A stretch of DNA of 20,962 bases, taken from the IMG/VR virus record IMGVR_UViG_3300010400_000058, positions 1-20,962 of that record; one strand, written 5' to 3'. Both the position numbers and the translations under genes were made by a program. This document shows positions 1 to 6,892 of the stretch, piece by piece. How positions within the stretch are numbered: position 1 is the stretch's first letter; each line of letters opens with the position of its first letter. Under the pieces are notes generated by a model. The model searched no databases. It saw only the letters and a program-made list of their open reading frames with translations, and was not told where the DNA came from. Source of the stretch: a virus.

Positions 1-147
1 ATCATGAAGACGGTGGGCAGCCCCGCGTGGGTCGCCAAGAACCGCTACAACATGCCCTCCGAGCTGCCCTTCCCCAAGGACAAAGGCTGGGACACGTTCG
101 TCAACGCGATGATGAAGGGCTGGGATTCCGCCACGCCCGCGGCCTGA
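1..147 (+). CDS. Sak4-like recombinase ATPase, C-terminal fragment (5' truncated)
   Basis: Only the last 48 codons are present; the reading frame is open from the first base and ends at TGA 145-147. The fragment carries a W-V-A-K-N-R-Y-N-M-P segment followed by an E-L-P-F-P motif and a short helix. This is how the C-terminus of phage RecA-fold nucleotide-binding proteins (AAA_24/Sak4 type) usually ends, after the ATPase core. Sak4 proteins are single-strand annealing or recombination ATPases that work with a single-strand binding partner. The DUF669 gene that follows 39 bases later is the neighbour expected for this family and is the main support. The Walker motifs would lie to the left of the window, so the call rests on the tail and on context. 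Confidence 0.6.
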   Translation: MMKTVGSPAWVAKNRYNMPSELPFPKDKGWDTFVNAMMKGWDSATPAA

Positions 148-186
148 TTTCTTCACGAACTCCATTTTGAAAGAAAGGACGACTCC

Positions 187-681
187 ATGGTCGACATGAA
201 CGGATTCAACGCGAACGAAGTCCCGCCCGCCCAGGACTTCGAGGCCCTGCCACCGGCCCGCTACGAGGTGATGATCGTCGACAGCGAGATGATCGAGACG
301 AAGGCGAAGGACGGCCACTACATGAAGCTGACCCTCATGGTCCTCGAGGGACCCTACAAGGGCCGCAACCTCTGGACGAACCTGAACCTCGTCAACAAGT
401 CCGACAAGGCGGTCCAGATCGCCAAGGGACAGCTCTCCTCGATCTGCCGCGCGGTGAACGTGCTCACCCCGAGGGACTCGAACGACCTCCACAACCTTCC
501 CCTGGTGGTCCGCGTCGACACCCGGAAGGAGGGCGACAAGACCTACAACGACGTGAAGGGCTTCTACCCCCGCCAGGGCGGCGAGGCCGCGGCGGCGCCC
601 GATCCGAAGTCGTCCACCCCTCCGGCCAAGCCCGCGGGAGGCGACACCCAGCCCGCCTGGGCGCGCAAGAAGGCCCAGTAG
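187..681 (+). CDS. DUF669 family protein, probable phage ssDNA-binding recombination partner
   Basis: A 164-residue protein. Residues about 10-128 match the DUF669 pattern: an N-terminal F-E-x-L-P-x-x-x-Y segment, a central K-L-T-L-x-V-L-E-G-P-Y-K-G-R motif with W-T-N-L-N-L, and a closing N-D-V-K-G-F-Y. The C-terminal 35 residues are rich in Pro and Ala and look disordered, as in SSB-like tails, but here the tail ends basic rather than acidic. DUF669 proteins commonly sit beside Sak4-type recombinases and are thought to act as single-strand binding proteins. ATG 187 is chosen because a purine-rich GAAAGAAAGGA lies about 8 bases upstream; the in-frame ATG four codons later is less well placed. 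Confidence 0.85.
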   Translation: MVDMNGFNANEVPPAQDFEALPPARYEVMIVDSEMIETKAKDGHYMKLTLMVLEGPYKGRNLWTNLNLVNKSDKAVQIAKGQLSSICRAVNVLTPRDSNDLHNLPLVVRVDTRKEGDKTYNDVKGFYPRQGGEAAAAPDPKSSTPPAKPAGGDTQPAWARKKAQ

Positions 682-698
682 GACCGAGTTCCACCCCC

Positions 699-722
699 GG
701 GCGCCCTCTTCGGAGGGCGCCC
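699..722 (+). promoter_or_regulatory. 10-bp hairpin with UUCG tetraloop over the helicase ribosome binding site
   Basis: GGGCGCCCTC (699-708) and GAGGGCGCCC (713-722) are perfectly complementary around a TTCG loop closed by C-G, the extra-stable cUUCGg type. The only Shine-Dalgarno-like stretch for the helicase gene, GGAGGG at 712-717, lies inside the 3' arm, and the ATG follows at 727. No T-run follows, so it is unlikely to be an intrinsic terminator. The visible consequence is that the ribosome binding site would be paired; translational control is inferred. Confidence 0.7.
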
Positions 723-726
723 CAAG

Positions 727-2373
727 ATGGAACTCATCCTTCGGGAGTACCAGCGCAAGGCGGTCGACGCGCTCTGGAATCACATCAGGACGCGCGACGA
801 CAACCCCTGCATCGTCCTGCCGACCGGCGCCGGCAAGGGCGTCGTCCTCGCGCAGATCGCGAAGGACGTGGTCGCCTGGAACGGTCGGATGGCGATCCTG
901 GCGCACGTCAAGGAGCTCCTCGAGCAGACCGCCGGCAACATCATGAAGATGGCGCCCGAGATCCCCGTGGGCATCTACTCCGCGGGCCTGGGCTCCCGAG
1001 ATCTCGGCTACGCCGTCACCGTCGCCGGGATCCAGTCGATCTACGACAAGGCCGAGGCGCTCGGGAAGCTCGACATCATCGCGATCGATGAGGCCCACCG
1101 GATCCCGCCCGATGGCGAAGGGATGTACCGGACCTTCCTCGATGCCGCGAAGAAGCTCAATCCCCACGTGCGCCTGGTCGGGCTCACGGCCACGCCCTAC
1201 CGCCTCGGGTCGGGCCGGATCTGCCTGCCCGAGAATCTCCTGAACGCGGTCTGCTACGAGATCGGCGTCAAGCAGCTGATCGTGGCTGGCTTCCTCTCGC
1301 CCCTCAAGTCGAAGACCAGCGTCGAGTCGACGGACGTTTCGAACGTCTCGATCCGCGGCGGCGAGTTCGTGCAGAGCGAGCTGCAAGCCGCCATGAGCGG
1401 CGACGAGGGCAAGGTGGTCCTGGCGTGCATGGACATCGCCCACAAGACCCAGGACCGCAAGAGCGTCCTCGTCTTCGCGACCGGCATCGAGCACGCGAAG
1501 CAGATCACCCAGTTCCTCGAGGACATCCTCGGCAATCCCGTCCCGATGATCATCTGCGACACGCCAAGCGAGGAGCGGGCCCGGACGGTCCGCGAGTTCC
1601 GCGAGGGCCGGCTGAAGTACCTGGTCAACGTCGACGTGCTGACCACGGGCTTCGACGCCCCGGCCGTCGACTGCGTGGCAATCCTGCGGCCGACGATGTC
1701 GCCCGGCCTCTTCTACCAGATGGTGGGCCGCGGGTTCCGCCTGGCCGACGGCAAGAAGGACTGCCTGGTCCTCGACTTCGGCGGGAACCTCATGCGGCAC
1801 GGCCCGATCGACCGAATCCGCCCTCCGAAGAGCAGCTCCGCGGCGAAGGCCTCCGACCAGCCCGACTACAAGGAATGCCCCGCATGCCGCGAGGTCGTTG
1901 CAAACGGCTGCGAGGTCTGCCCGGACTGCGGCCTGAAGTTCGAGAAGAAGGAGCGCCAGCCGCGCGAGATCAACCACGACGGCCGCGCGGCCGACAAGGA
2001 CGTCCTCTCCGGGCCCGAGGAAGTCTTCTCGGTCGAGTACTCCAGGCACAACAAGAAGGACGCTCCCGAAGGGCATCCGCCCACGCTCCGAGTCGACTAC
2101 CACATCGGCGCCATGTGGCCGGTGTCCGAGTTCGTCTGCCTCCAGCACCAGGGCTTCGCCCGCCACAAGGCCGAGGCCTGGTGGAAGCTCAGGTCCTCGG
2201 AGCCGGTCCCCACCACCATCGACCAGGCGATCGAAACCATCATGGCGAAGGGGATCCTCCAGCCGAAGAAGATCGTCCTCGAGATGGAGGGCAAGTTCGC
2301 GCGGATCGTGCGGGTGATGGATCTGACGCGCCGTGCTCCCGCGGACAACAGTGATCTCGGGGTGAAGTTCTGA
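727..2373 (+). CDS. DEAD/DEAH-box SF2 helicase (ResIII/UvrB type) with zinc ribbon
   Basis: A 548-residue ATP-dependent helicase. Seen in order: a Q-like N-terminal motif (L-R-x-Y-Q, 5-9), Walker A P-T-G-A-G-K-G (32-38), DEAH (121-124), motif III T-A-T-P (154-157), a second RecA domain from about 225, motif V T-T-G-F-D-A-P (306-312) and motif VI Q-M-V-G-R-G-F-R (331-338). A four-cysteine zinc ribbon follows at C384, C387, C398 and C401, then a C-terminal domain of unknown role (about 430-540). Phage helicases of this type sit in recombination modules and probably remodel DNA for the neighbouring recombinase and nuclease. The start lies 4 bases after a strong hairpin. The stop overlaps the next start (TGATG). 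Confidence 0.92.
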   Translation: MELILREYQRKAVDALWNHIRTRDDNPCIVLPTGAGKGVVLAQIAKDVVAWNGRMAILAHVKELLEQTAGNIMKMAPEIPVGIYSAGLGSRDLGYAVTVAGIQSIYDKAEALGKLDIIAIDEAHRIPPDGEGMYRTFLDAAKKLNPHVRLVGLTATPYRLGSGRICLPENLLNAVCYEIGVKQLIVAGFLSPLKSKTSVESTDVSNVSIRGGEFVQSELQAAMSGDEGKVVLACMDIAHKTQDRKSVLVFATGIEHAKQITQFLEDILGNPVPMIICDTPSEERARTVREFREGRLKYLVNVDVLTTGFDAPAVDCVAILRPTMSPGLFYQMVGRGFRLADGKKDCLVLDFGGNLMRHGPIDRIRPPKSSSAAKASDQPDYKECPACREVVANGCEVCPDCGLKFEKKERQPREINHDGRAADKDVLSGPEEVFSVEYSRHNKKDAPEGHPPTLRVDYHIGAMWPVSEFVCLQHQGFARHKAEAWWKLRSSEPVPTTIDQAIETIMAKGILQPKKIVLEMEGKFARIVRVMDLTRRAPADNSDLGVKF

Positions 2374-2945
2374 TGCCTACGACCGTCACGTTCCGAGCCG
2401 TCGACCACACCTACCTGACGCCGGAGGGCCGGATCCTTTCGGGGATTACCGGGCTCCTGCGGAACGTCGGCTGCCTCTACGAGATGGAGGAAAACGGCCT
2501 CCTCGACCCCTCGAAGGGCCACCGGATCCACGAAGCCCTCGAGCTCTACTTCCGCAACGTCGACACGCCCGAGAACCTCCTGCCCGAGTCGGAGCGCGGC
2601 TTCATCCTCGCGGCCATGAAGGCGACGAGCCAGCTGGGCCTCGAGGTCCAGGAGGTCGAGAAGGCCGTCGGCAACGAGCCGATGGGCTACGCGACGAAGA
2701 TCGACGCGATCGCCAAGTGGCGCGGCAAGCTCGCGCTGGTGAATTGGAAGACGTCGGCGAAGGTCTACCGGTTCTACGCGATCCAGTCGGCCCTCGAGGC
2801 CCTCTGCTTCTCCCCCGAGCCGGTCGAGCGCCTGGGGATCCACCTCCAGGGCGACGGCTCCTACCGCGTGAAGCACTACACGGACCGGAACGATTTCGTG
2901 ATTGCCAAGGCCGCCGTTCAGATCGCGGCCTGGCGGAAAGGATAG
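2373..2945 (+). CDS. PD-(D/E)XK nuclease-superfamily protein (RecB/Cas4-like), D-to-N variant
   Basis: A 190-residue protein. It shows the RecB-nuclease pattern: K-G-x-R-I-H-E-A-L (48-56, supplying a conserved His), E93/E96 before G-Y-A-T-K-I-D-A (105-112, metal-binding D111), and then L-V-N-W-K-T-S (122-128) where the family normally reads D-W-K-T or E-x-K. Here the second acidic residue is Asn124 (codon AAT), while Lys126 is kept. A Q-S-A-L-E helix follows (138-142). Related phage proteins are exonucleases in recombination modules. With the Asn, catalysis may be weak or lost, or another acidic residue may serve. The start is coupled to the helicase stop by TGATG, so the two are probably translated together. 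Confidence 0.75.
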   Translation: MPTTVTFRAVDHTYLTPEGRILSGITGLLRNVGCLYEMEENGLLDPSKGHRIHEALELYFRNVDTPENLLPESERGFILAAMKATSQLGLEVQEVEKAVGNEPMGYATKIDAIAKWRGKLALVNWKTSAKVYRFYAIQSALEALCFSPEPVERLGIHLQGDGSYRVKHYTDRNDFVIAKAAVQIAAWRKG

Positions 2946-2952
2946 GAGGCGC

Positions 2953-3672
2953 ATGCTGCATTCGGTGGCGAAGCCCAGGGAGATCCCGGCGATCGAGGTG
3001 GCGGACATCGAGGCCAGGTCCGGACCGTTCCTCAAGAACGCGATGGCCCTCCAGGTCACCACGCGCGAGGAGGACGAGGTCGCCAAGCGCGAGTTCCTCG
3101 CCGGCAAGGAGATCGAGAAGCTGATCAAGTCCAGCTTCGAGAAGCCCAAGGAGATCGCCTTCCGTCACCACAAGGAGACGGTCGCCGCGGAGAAGGAGTA
3201 TCTCGACCCGGTCCAGAAGGCCCTCGGGATCATCGAGTCGAAGTGCCTCTCCTTCAAGGCCGAGGAGGACCGGAAGGCGCGCGAGGAGGCCGAGCGCCTG
3301 GCCGCCGAGGCCCGCAAGCTCGAGGAGGACCGCAAGCTCCACGAAGCAGCGGCCGCGGAAGCCGCCGGCGACAAGGAAGCGGCCGAGGCGATCCTGAACG
3401 AACCCGTCGCGCCGGTCTCCATGACCGTCGAGAGCGACGTCGCCAAGGTCGCCGGCGTCGGGACCCGCTCGACCTGGTCCGCCGAGGTCCACGACCTCAA
3501 GGCCCTGGTGAAGTGGGTCGCGGCCCGGATGGACGCGGAGCCCGCGGTCCTCGCCTACCTGCAGCCCGGCCAGGTCGCCCTCAACAAGATCGCCCAGGCC
3601 CAGAAGAAGCTCATGCGCATCGACGGCGTCGTGGCGAAGGAGAAGACCTCGATGAGCGGGAGGACGGTGTAG
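2953..3672 (+). CDS. Coiled-coil phage protein of recombination modules, function unknown
   Basis: A 239-residue protein from ATG 2953, which follows a clear AGGAGG (2944-2949); longer upstream starts would run into the nuclease gene. Residues about 50-145 are highly charged, rich in Glu, Lys and Ala, and predicted to form a long coiled coil. The C-terminal part (about 165-232) contains a W-x-A-E-V-x-D-L-K-A-L-V-K segment and a Q-P-G-x-V-A-L-N-K-I-A motif. I know this C-terminal pattern from many phage hypothetical proteins encoded beside recombinases or nucleases. No catalytic motif is visible. A structural or adaptor role in the recombination complex is plausible but inferred only from location. 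Confidence 0.75.
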   Translation: MLHSVAKPREIPAIEVADIEARSGPFLKNAMALQVTTREEDEVAKREFLAGKEIEKLIKSSFEKPKEIAFRHHKETVAAEKEYLDPVQKALGIIESKCLSFKAEEDRKAREEAERLAAEARKLEEDRKLHEAAAAEAAGDKEAAEAILNEPVAPVSMTVESDVAKVAGVGTRSTWSAEVHDLKALVKWVAARMDAEPAVLAYLQPGQVALNKIAQAQKKLMRIDGVVAKEKTSMSGRTV

Positions 3673-3674
3673 CC

Positions 3675-3845
3675 ATGCCGGTTGCGATCTGCGTCGAGTG
3701 CGGGGAATGCTGCATCGCGGTCTGTCCGCACTGTTCGGCCCCGGTTCATCAGGCCTACGGCTTCAACAACAAGAACTGCAGCGGCAGGCACGAGCAGAAG
3801 TGTGCAGCGGCAAAGGCTGCGAATCAGCCCGAACCCAAGAAGTGA
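3675..3845 (+). CDS. Small cysteine-rich zinc-binding protein
   Basis: A 56-residue protein starting two bases after the preceding stop. The N-terminal half packs C-V-E-C, C-C and C-P-H-C with His residues within the first 26 residues, followed by C-x-G-R-H-E-Q-K-C. This spacing fits one or two zinc sites of a RING- or ribbon-like fold. The C-terminus is short, charged and Pro-rich. I do not recognise a named family. No strong ribosome binding site of its own is visible; GGGAGGACGG lies at the end of the preceding gene, so coupled translation is likely. Confidence 0.6.
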   Translation: MPVAICVECGECCIAVCPHCSAPVHQAYGFNNKNCSGRHEQKCAAAKAANQPEPKK

Positions 3846-3871
3846 GTCGATCGAGAGAGAGGAGGAGAAAC

Positions 3872-3988
3872 ATGCGTGCGATCGGGAGGGACAAGGGCGA
3901 CCGGATTTTCGGCGGCGCGATCTCGGGGAGGATCATCGTGAGCCTCCCGATCGTGCTTCTGGTGTTGCGGGTCGTGATCGGCCTGTGA
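3872..3988 (+). CDS. 38-residue single-pass membrane peptide
   Basis: ATG 3872 is preceded by a strong GGAGGAG with good spacing. The protein has a basic N-terminal part (residues 1-20) and a hydrophobic stretch of about 18 residues (21-38) rich in Ile, Val and Leu, so a single inner-membrane helix with the N-terminus inside is expected. The stop codon overlaps a possible GTG start of the ParB-like gene. It is too short for a family assignment. The strong ribosome binding site is the main reason to believe it; its function is unknown. Confidence 0.5.
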   Translation: MRAIGRDKGDRIFGGAISGRIIVSLPIVLLVLRVVIGL

Positions 3989-3999
3989 AGGAGGAGAAG

Positions 4000-5694
4000 G
4001 TGGCGACAGGGACGGTGGTGGAGCTCGAAGTCGATTTCAAGATGATCCCCCTCGAGGGGATCCTGCCCAGCGGGACCAACCCGAGGAAGACGTTCGACGC
4101 GAAGGCCCTCGAGGACCTGGCGGCGAGCATCAAGGAGAAAGGGGTCTTGCAGCCCATCCTGGTGCGGTTCAAGCCGCGGCAGCACGTGGGCGGGACGTCG
4201 ATCGCGGAGCACTACGAGCTCGTCGCCGGCGAGCGTCGCTGGCGCGCGGCGAGGAAGGCCGGACTGAAGGAGATCCCCGCCGTCATCCGTCAGCTGAGCG
4301 ACGACCAGGCCCTCGAGGCCCAGGTCGTCGAGAACCTGCAGCGGGCCGATGTTCACCCCCTCGAGGAAGCGGAGGGGTACCAGGCGCTCCTCAAGCGCGG
4401 CCGCCTTAAGGTCGAGGACCTGGCCGCGAAGGTGAACAAGAGCGTCTCCTACATCTGGCAGCGGATCAAGCTCACCGAGCTGATCCCGACCGCGCAGCAG
4501 GCCTTCCTCTCCGACCAGATCACGGCGGGCCACGCTGTGATGATCGCGAGGCTCCAGCCCAACGATCAAAAGGAGGCCCTCCAGGCCTGCATCGGCCGTG
4601 AATGGATCGGCGGCCAACACCAGCAGACGCTCGTCAGCGTCCGCGGGCTGCAGCGGTGGATCCAGGAGAACATCCACCTCAGCCTCGACGGGGCGCCATG
4701 GAAGAAAGACGACGCCGCCCTGGTCGCGGCCGCGGGACCATGCACGACCTGCCCGAAGAGGTCGGGCAACTCGCCGGCCCTCTGGCCCGAGATCTCCAGG
4801 GCCCAGGTCTGCACGGATAGGACCTGCTACCAGACCAAGCTCTCGGCCCACTCGCTCCAGCAGAAAAAGCAGCTCGAGGAAAAAGGCGAGCGGGTCGAGC
4901 GGATCTCCGAGGACTACAACCCCAGCGAGAAGGGGGTGATCGGGTGCAACGCCTACCAGGTCGCCGCCAAGAACAAGAAACGCTGCCCGGAGACGATCAA
5001 GGGCATCTACGCCGACGGGGACAAGCGCGGCCAGGTCACCGACATCTGTGTGGGCGAGAACTGCAGGATCCATCGGCAGAAGAACGCCTACGGCAGCCCG
5101 AGCCAGATGCGGAGCTCCGCCGACCAGAAAGAACGGGCAAAGGAGATTCTGAAGGAGCGCGCCACTGAGAGGGCGCGGCTCGCGATCCTGGGCGAGATTC
5201 TGAAGGTAACGAAGAGCCTGACCAGGGCGGACCTGGAGCTCGCCGCGTGCGGGTTCAATCGCTACGTCTACATGGCCTATGAGCTCACCGAATCCGAGTT
5301 CGCGCCGATCGAGGTGAATGGGCCGGACGACTGCGCGAAGGCCTCCGACAAGGACCTCGCCCGTTACATCGTCGCCGCCGCGCTCAATCGGGAGTTGCGC
5401 CTGGTCGAAGATCCCAACCTGCTCTACGCAACGGCCAAGCGCCACAAGATCGACGTGAAGTCGATCGAGAAGAAGGCCCTCGAGGCCGTCGTCTACGACC
5501 GCACGCACAAGGACCGCATGCAGCGCTGGAAGGGCCTCAAGGCCTCCGGCAACACCCGCTTCGAGATCATGACCTGCCAACTCTGCGGCCGCACCCAGGT
5601 CGAGCAGTCCAAGGGCGGCTGGCACTGGATCCGCAAGAGCGAGAAGAACAAGACCGCGCTCTGCAACGACTGCGAGCGCCTCGAGAGGAAGTAG
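4000..5694 (+). CDS. ParB-like CTPase/DNA-binding protein with C-terminal cysteine clusters
   Basis: A 564-residue protein. The N-terminal ParB/Srx domain (about 14-125) shows N-P-R-K (27-30), G-E-R-R-W-R-A-A (77-84, CTP-binding C-motif) and E-N-L-Q-R-A-D-V-H-P-L-E-E-A (111-124, P-motif). A helix-turn-helix region follows (about 135-185). The C-terminal half is unlike chromosomal ParB: it has C-x2-C-P-K-R with a downstream C-x4-C-Y, further spaced cysteines, and a final ribbon with C-Q-L-C and C-N-D-C near residues 530-560. Extended ParB-like proteins occur on plasmids and phages as partition or regulatory factors. GTG 4000 is chosen because AGGAGG lies 5 bases upstream; GTG 3985 overlaps the previous stop but lacks a site. 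No ParA is in the window. Confidence 0.85.
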   Translation: MATGTVVELEVDFKMIPLEGILPSGTNPRKTFDAKALEDLAASIKEKGVLQPILVRFKPRQHVGGTSIAEHYELVAGERRWRAARKAGLKEIPAVIRQLSDDQALEAQVVENLQRADVHPLEEAEGYQALLKRGRLKVEDLAAKVNKSVSYIWQRIKLTELIPTAQQAFLSDQITAGHAVMIARLQPNDQKEALQACIGREWIGGQHQQTLVSVRGLQRWIQENIHLSLDGAPWKKDDAALVAAAGPCTTCPKRSGNSPALWPEISRAQVCTDRTCYQTKLSAHSLQQKKQLEEKGERVERISEDYNPSEKGVIGCNAYQVAAKNKKRCPETIKGIYADGDKRGQVTDICVGENCRIHRQKNAYGSPSQMRSSADQKERAKEILKERATERARLAILGEILKVTKSLTRADLELAACGFNRYVYMAYELTESEFAPIEVNGPDDCAKASDKDLARYIVAAALNRELRLVEDPNLLYATAKRHKIDVKSIEKKALEAVVYDRTHKDRMQRWKGLKASGNTRFEIMTCQLCGRTQVEQSKGGWHWIRKSEKNKTALCNDCERLERK

Positions 5695-5810
5695 GACGTT
5701 CACCCGGGGGATGTAGTCCTGGGACAGGAGCAGCGGCCAGGCAGAGAGGGTGAGAAGTTGGCCGCGACCGGGGTGGGGTGGCCTGGGGGTCGCCCCCCAA
5801 ATATTCGGGG
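5695..5810 (+). promoter_or_regulatory. Structured 116-base leader before the zinc-finger gene
   Basis: No gene is supported here. Three hairpins can be drawn: TCCTG/CAGGA (5717-5721 with 5725-5729), GCGGCCA/TGGCCGC (5733-5739 with 5759-5765) and TGGGGG/CCCCCA (5784-5789 with 5794-5799). The last overlaps an imperfect 16-bp palindrome, CCCCAAATATTCGGGG (5795-5810), which abuts the ATG at 5811. The AATATT core is unusually AT-rich for this genome. It may be an operator, an attenuator or a terminator without a T-run; none of these is proven. Confidence 0.4.
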
Positions 5811-6419
5811 ATGAGGGGCACAGTGGGGCAAAAGAGAGAGGCGGCAGTAGCTGAAGAGAGGGCGAAGTTTTTCGAGTGTCCGGAGTGCCACGAGCACTTC
5901 CAGACGCCGGAAGGTCTCGGCTCACATCTCGAGCGGCACCGGGAGGTGCTGCCCGCGGCTCCTCCATCTCCTCTCGGCAAGCCCCGCAGTCGTCCATGCC
6001 CGCGTGGCTGCGGTCGGCACTTCAGCCTCAAGGGCGAAATCAGCGAGTGGAACGGTCACCTTGCGCTCTGCGACGGCTCGGCGCCGATCGCCGCGGTGAT
6101 CGAAGAGGTACGGAAGGAGGAACCGGTGGCGAAGTTGGAATGCCCGAAGTGCGGCAAGCGGTACCTGCGCGGCGGATCGAAGTACGAGAAGCACGTCGAG
6201 GACTGCGCCGAGGAGGACACCTCCGCCGGCGAAGGGGGGGGGGATGCCGAAACGGCCGCGCGGCCCGCCGCCGCGGCGATCGCGCCCGAGAAGGACGGCA
6301 CGGTCAAGGACCAGGTCCTCTCCATGCTCGAAGGCCTCGAGCAGCACTTCGAGGGCAAGCTCAAGCAGGTCAAGGTGCTCATCTCCGCGGTGCGGCAGGC
6401 CTCGGAGGTTGAGGGGTGA
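5811..6419 (+). CDS. Three-zinc-finger protein (C2H2 plus two C2HC) with C-terminal helix
   Basis: A 202-residue protein from ATG 5811. Finger 1 is a textbook C2H2: C23-x2-C26-x12-H39-x3-H43, with Phe and Leu at the core positions. Finger 2 is C63-x3-C67-x15-H83-x3-C87. Finger 3 is C111-x2-C114-x13-H128-x3-C132. An Ala/Gly/Glu linker (134-162) follows, then an amphipathic helix (about 163-198) that may dimerise. Multi-finger C2H2 proteins are rare in phages; DNA or RNA binding is likely. The linker is encoded partly by a run of ten G. The start is uncertain: GTG 5778 and GTG 5823 are in frame and no site is strong. The stop overlaps the next start by GTGA. Confidence 0.75.
   Translation: MRGTVGQKREAAVAEERAKFFECPECHEHFQTPEGLGSHLERHREVLPAAPPSPLGKPRSRPCPRGCGRHFSLKGEISEWNGHLALCDGSAPIAAVIEEVRKEEPVAKLECPKCGKRYLRGGSKYEKHVEDCAEEDTSAGEGGGDAETAARPAAAAIAPEKDGTVKDQVLSMLEGLEQHFEGKLKQVKVLISAVRQASEVEG
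6234..6243 (+). repeat. G10 homopolymer inside the zinc-finger gene
   Basis: Ten consecutive G fall at codons 142-145, between the fingers and the C-terminal helix. Slippage by one base would replace the last 55-60 residues, since all three frames stay open for at least 160 bases. The assembled length keeps the frame through to the GTGA overlap with the next gene. Confidence 0.85.
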
Positions 6420-6892
6420 TTCGCAACGCCTTCTTCAGTCCGGACCGCGCGCATCGCCTCTGGCTCTATCGAGGCTGGGACGAGCGGAAGCCCTACGTCT
6501 TCTACGTCGGCCTTAACCCTTCGAAGGCGGACCACAAGGTCGATGACATGACCGTGAAGAAGGGGATCGGCTTCGCCGAGATCCTGGGATGCGGGTCGGC
6601 CTACTTCGCGAACGCCCACTCGCTGATCTCAACCGATCCGAAGCGCCTATACGGCGCCCCCGATGCGATCCATCCGGATACGGATCGATACCTGCTGTCG
6701 CTCGCCGTGGGTGCCTATCGATTGATCGTCTGCTGGGGCGCCTTCCCGAAGTTCGACCAGCGATTCAACGCCGTCTCGGACCTGCTGGCTCGGTACTCAC
6801 CCAAGTGTTTCGGACGGACGCGCAACGGATACCCGCACCACATCTCCCGCATCGCCTACTCGACACCGCTCGAGGACTGGAGGCGCCCGTGA
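6416..6892 (+). CDS. DUF1643 family protein
   Basis: A 158-residue protein starting at GTG 6416, which overlaps the preceding stop and has GGAGG just upstream. The DUF1643 hallmarks are visible: a N-terminal L-W-L-Y-R segment, V-G-L-N-P-S-K-A-D (31-39), a central Y-F-A-N-A-H-S-L motif (62-69), V-C-W-G-A (109-113) and a closing Y-P-H-H-I-S-R-I-A-Y (139-148). The usual family length is about 150-170, so it is intact. The family is widespread in phages and bacteria, but its biochemical role is not established. The downstream gene starts inside its stop codon (GTGA). Confidence 0.9.
   Translation: MIRNAFFSPDRAHRLWLYRGWDERKPYVFYVGLNPSKADHKVDDMTVKKGIGFAEILGCGSAYFANAHSLISTDPKRLYGAPDAIHPDTDRYLLSLAVGAYRLIVCWGAFPKFDQRFNAVSDLLARYSPKCFGRTRNGYPHHISRIAYSTPLEDWRRP

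Noticed and set aside
5784-5805. Rho-independent terminator after the ParB-like gene
   Set aside because: The GC hairpin is followed by AAATATT rather than a T-run, on either strand.
3763-5997. Long open frame on the minus strand (744 codons)
   Set aside because: It is the shadow of the ParB-like gene in GC-rich DNA; Leu/Asp/Arg-rich composition, no motif, and the + strand frame has complete ParB motifs.
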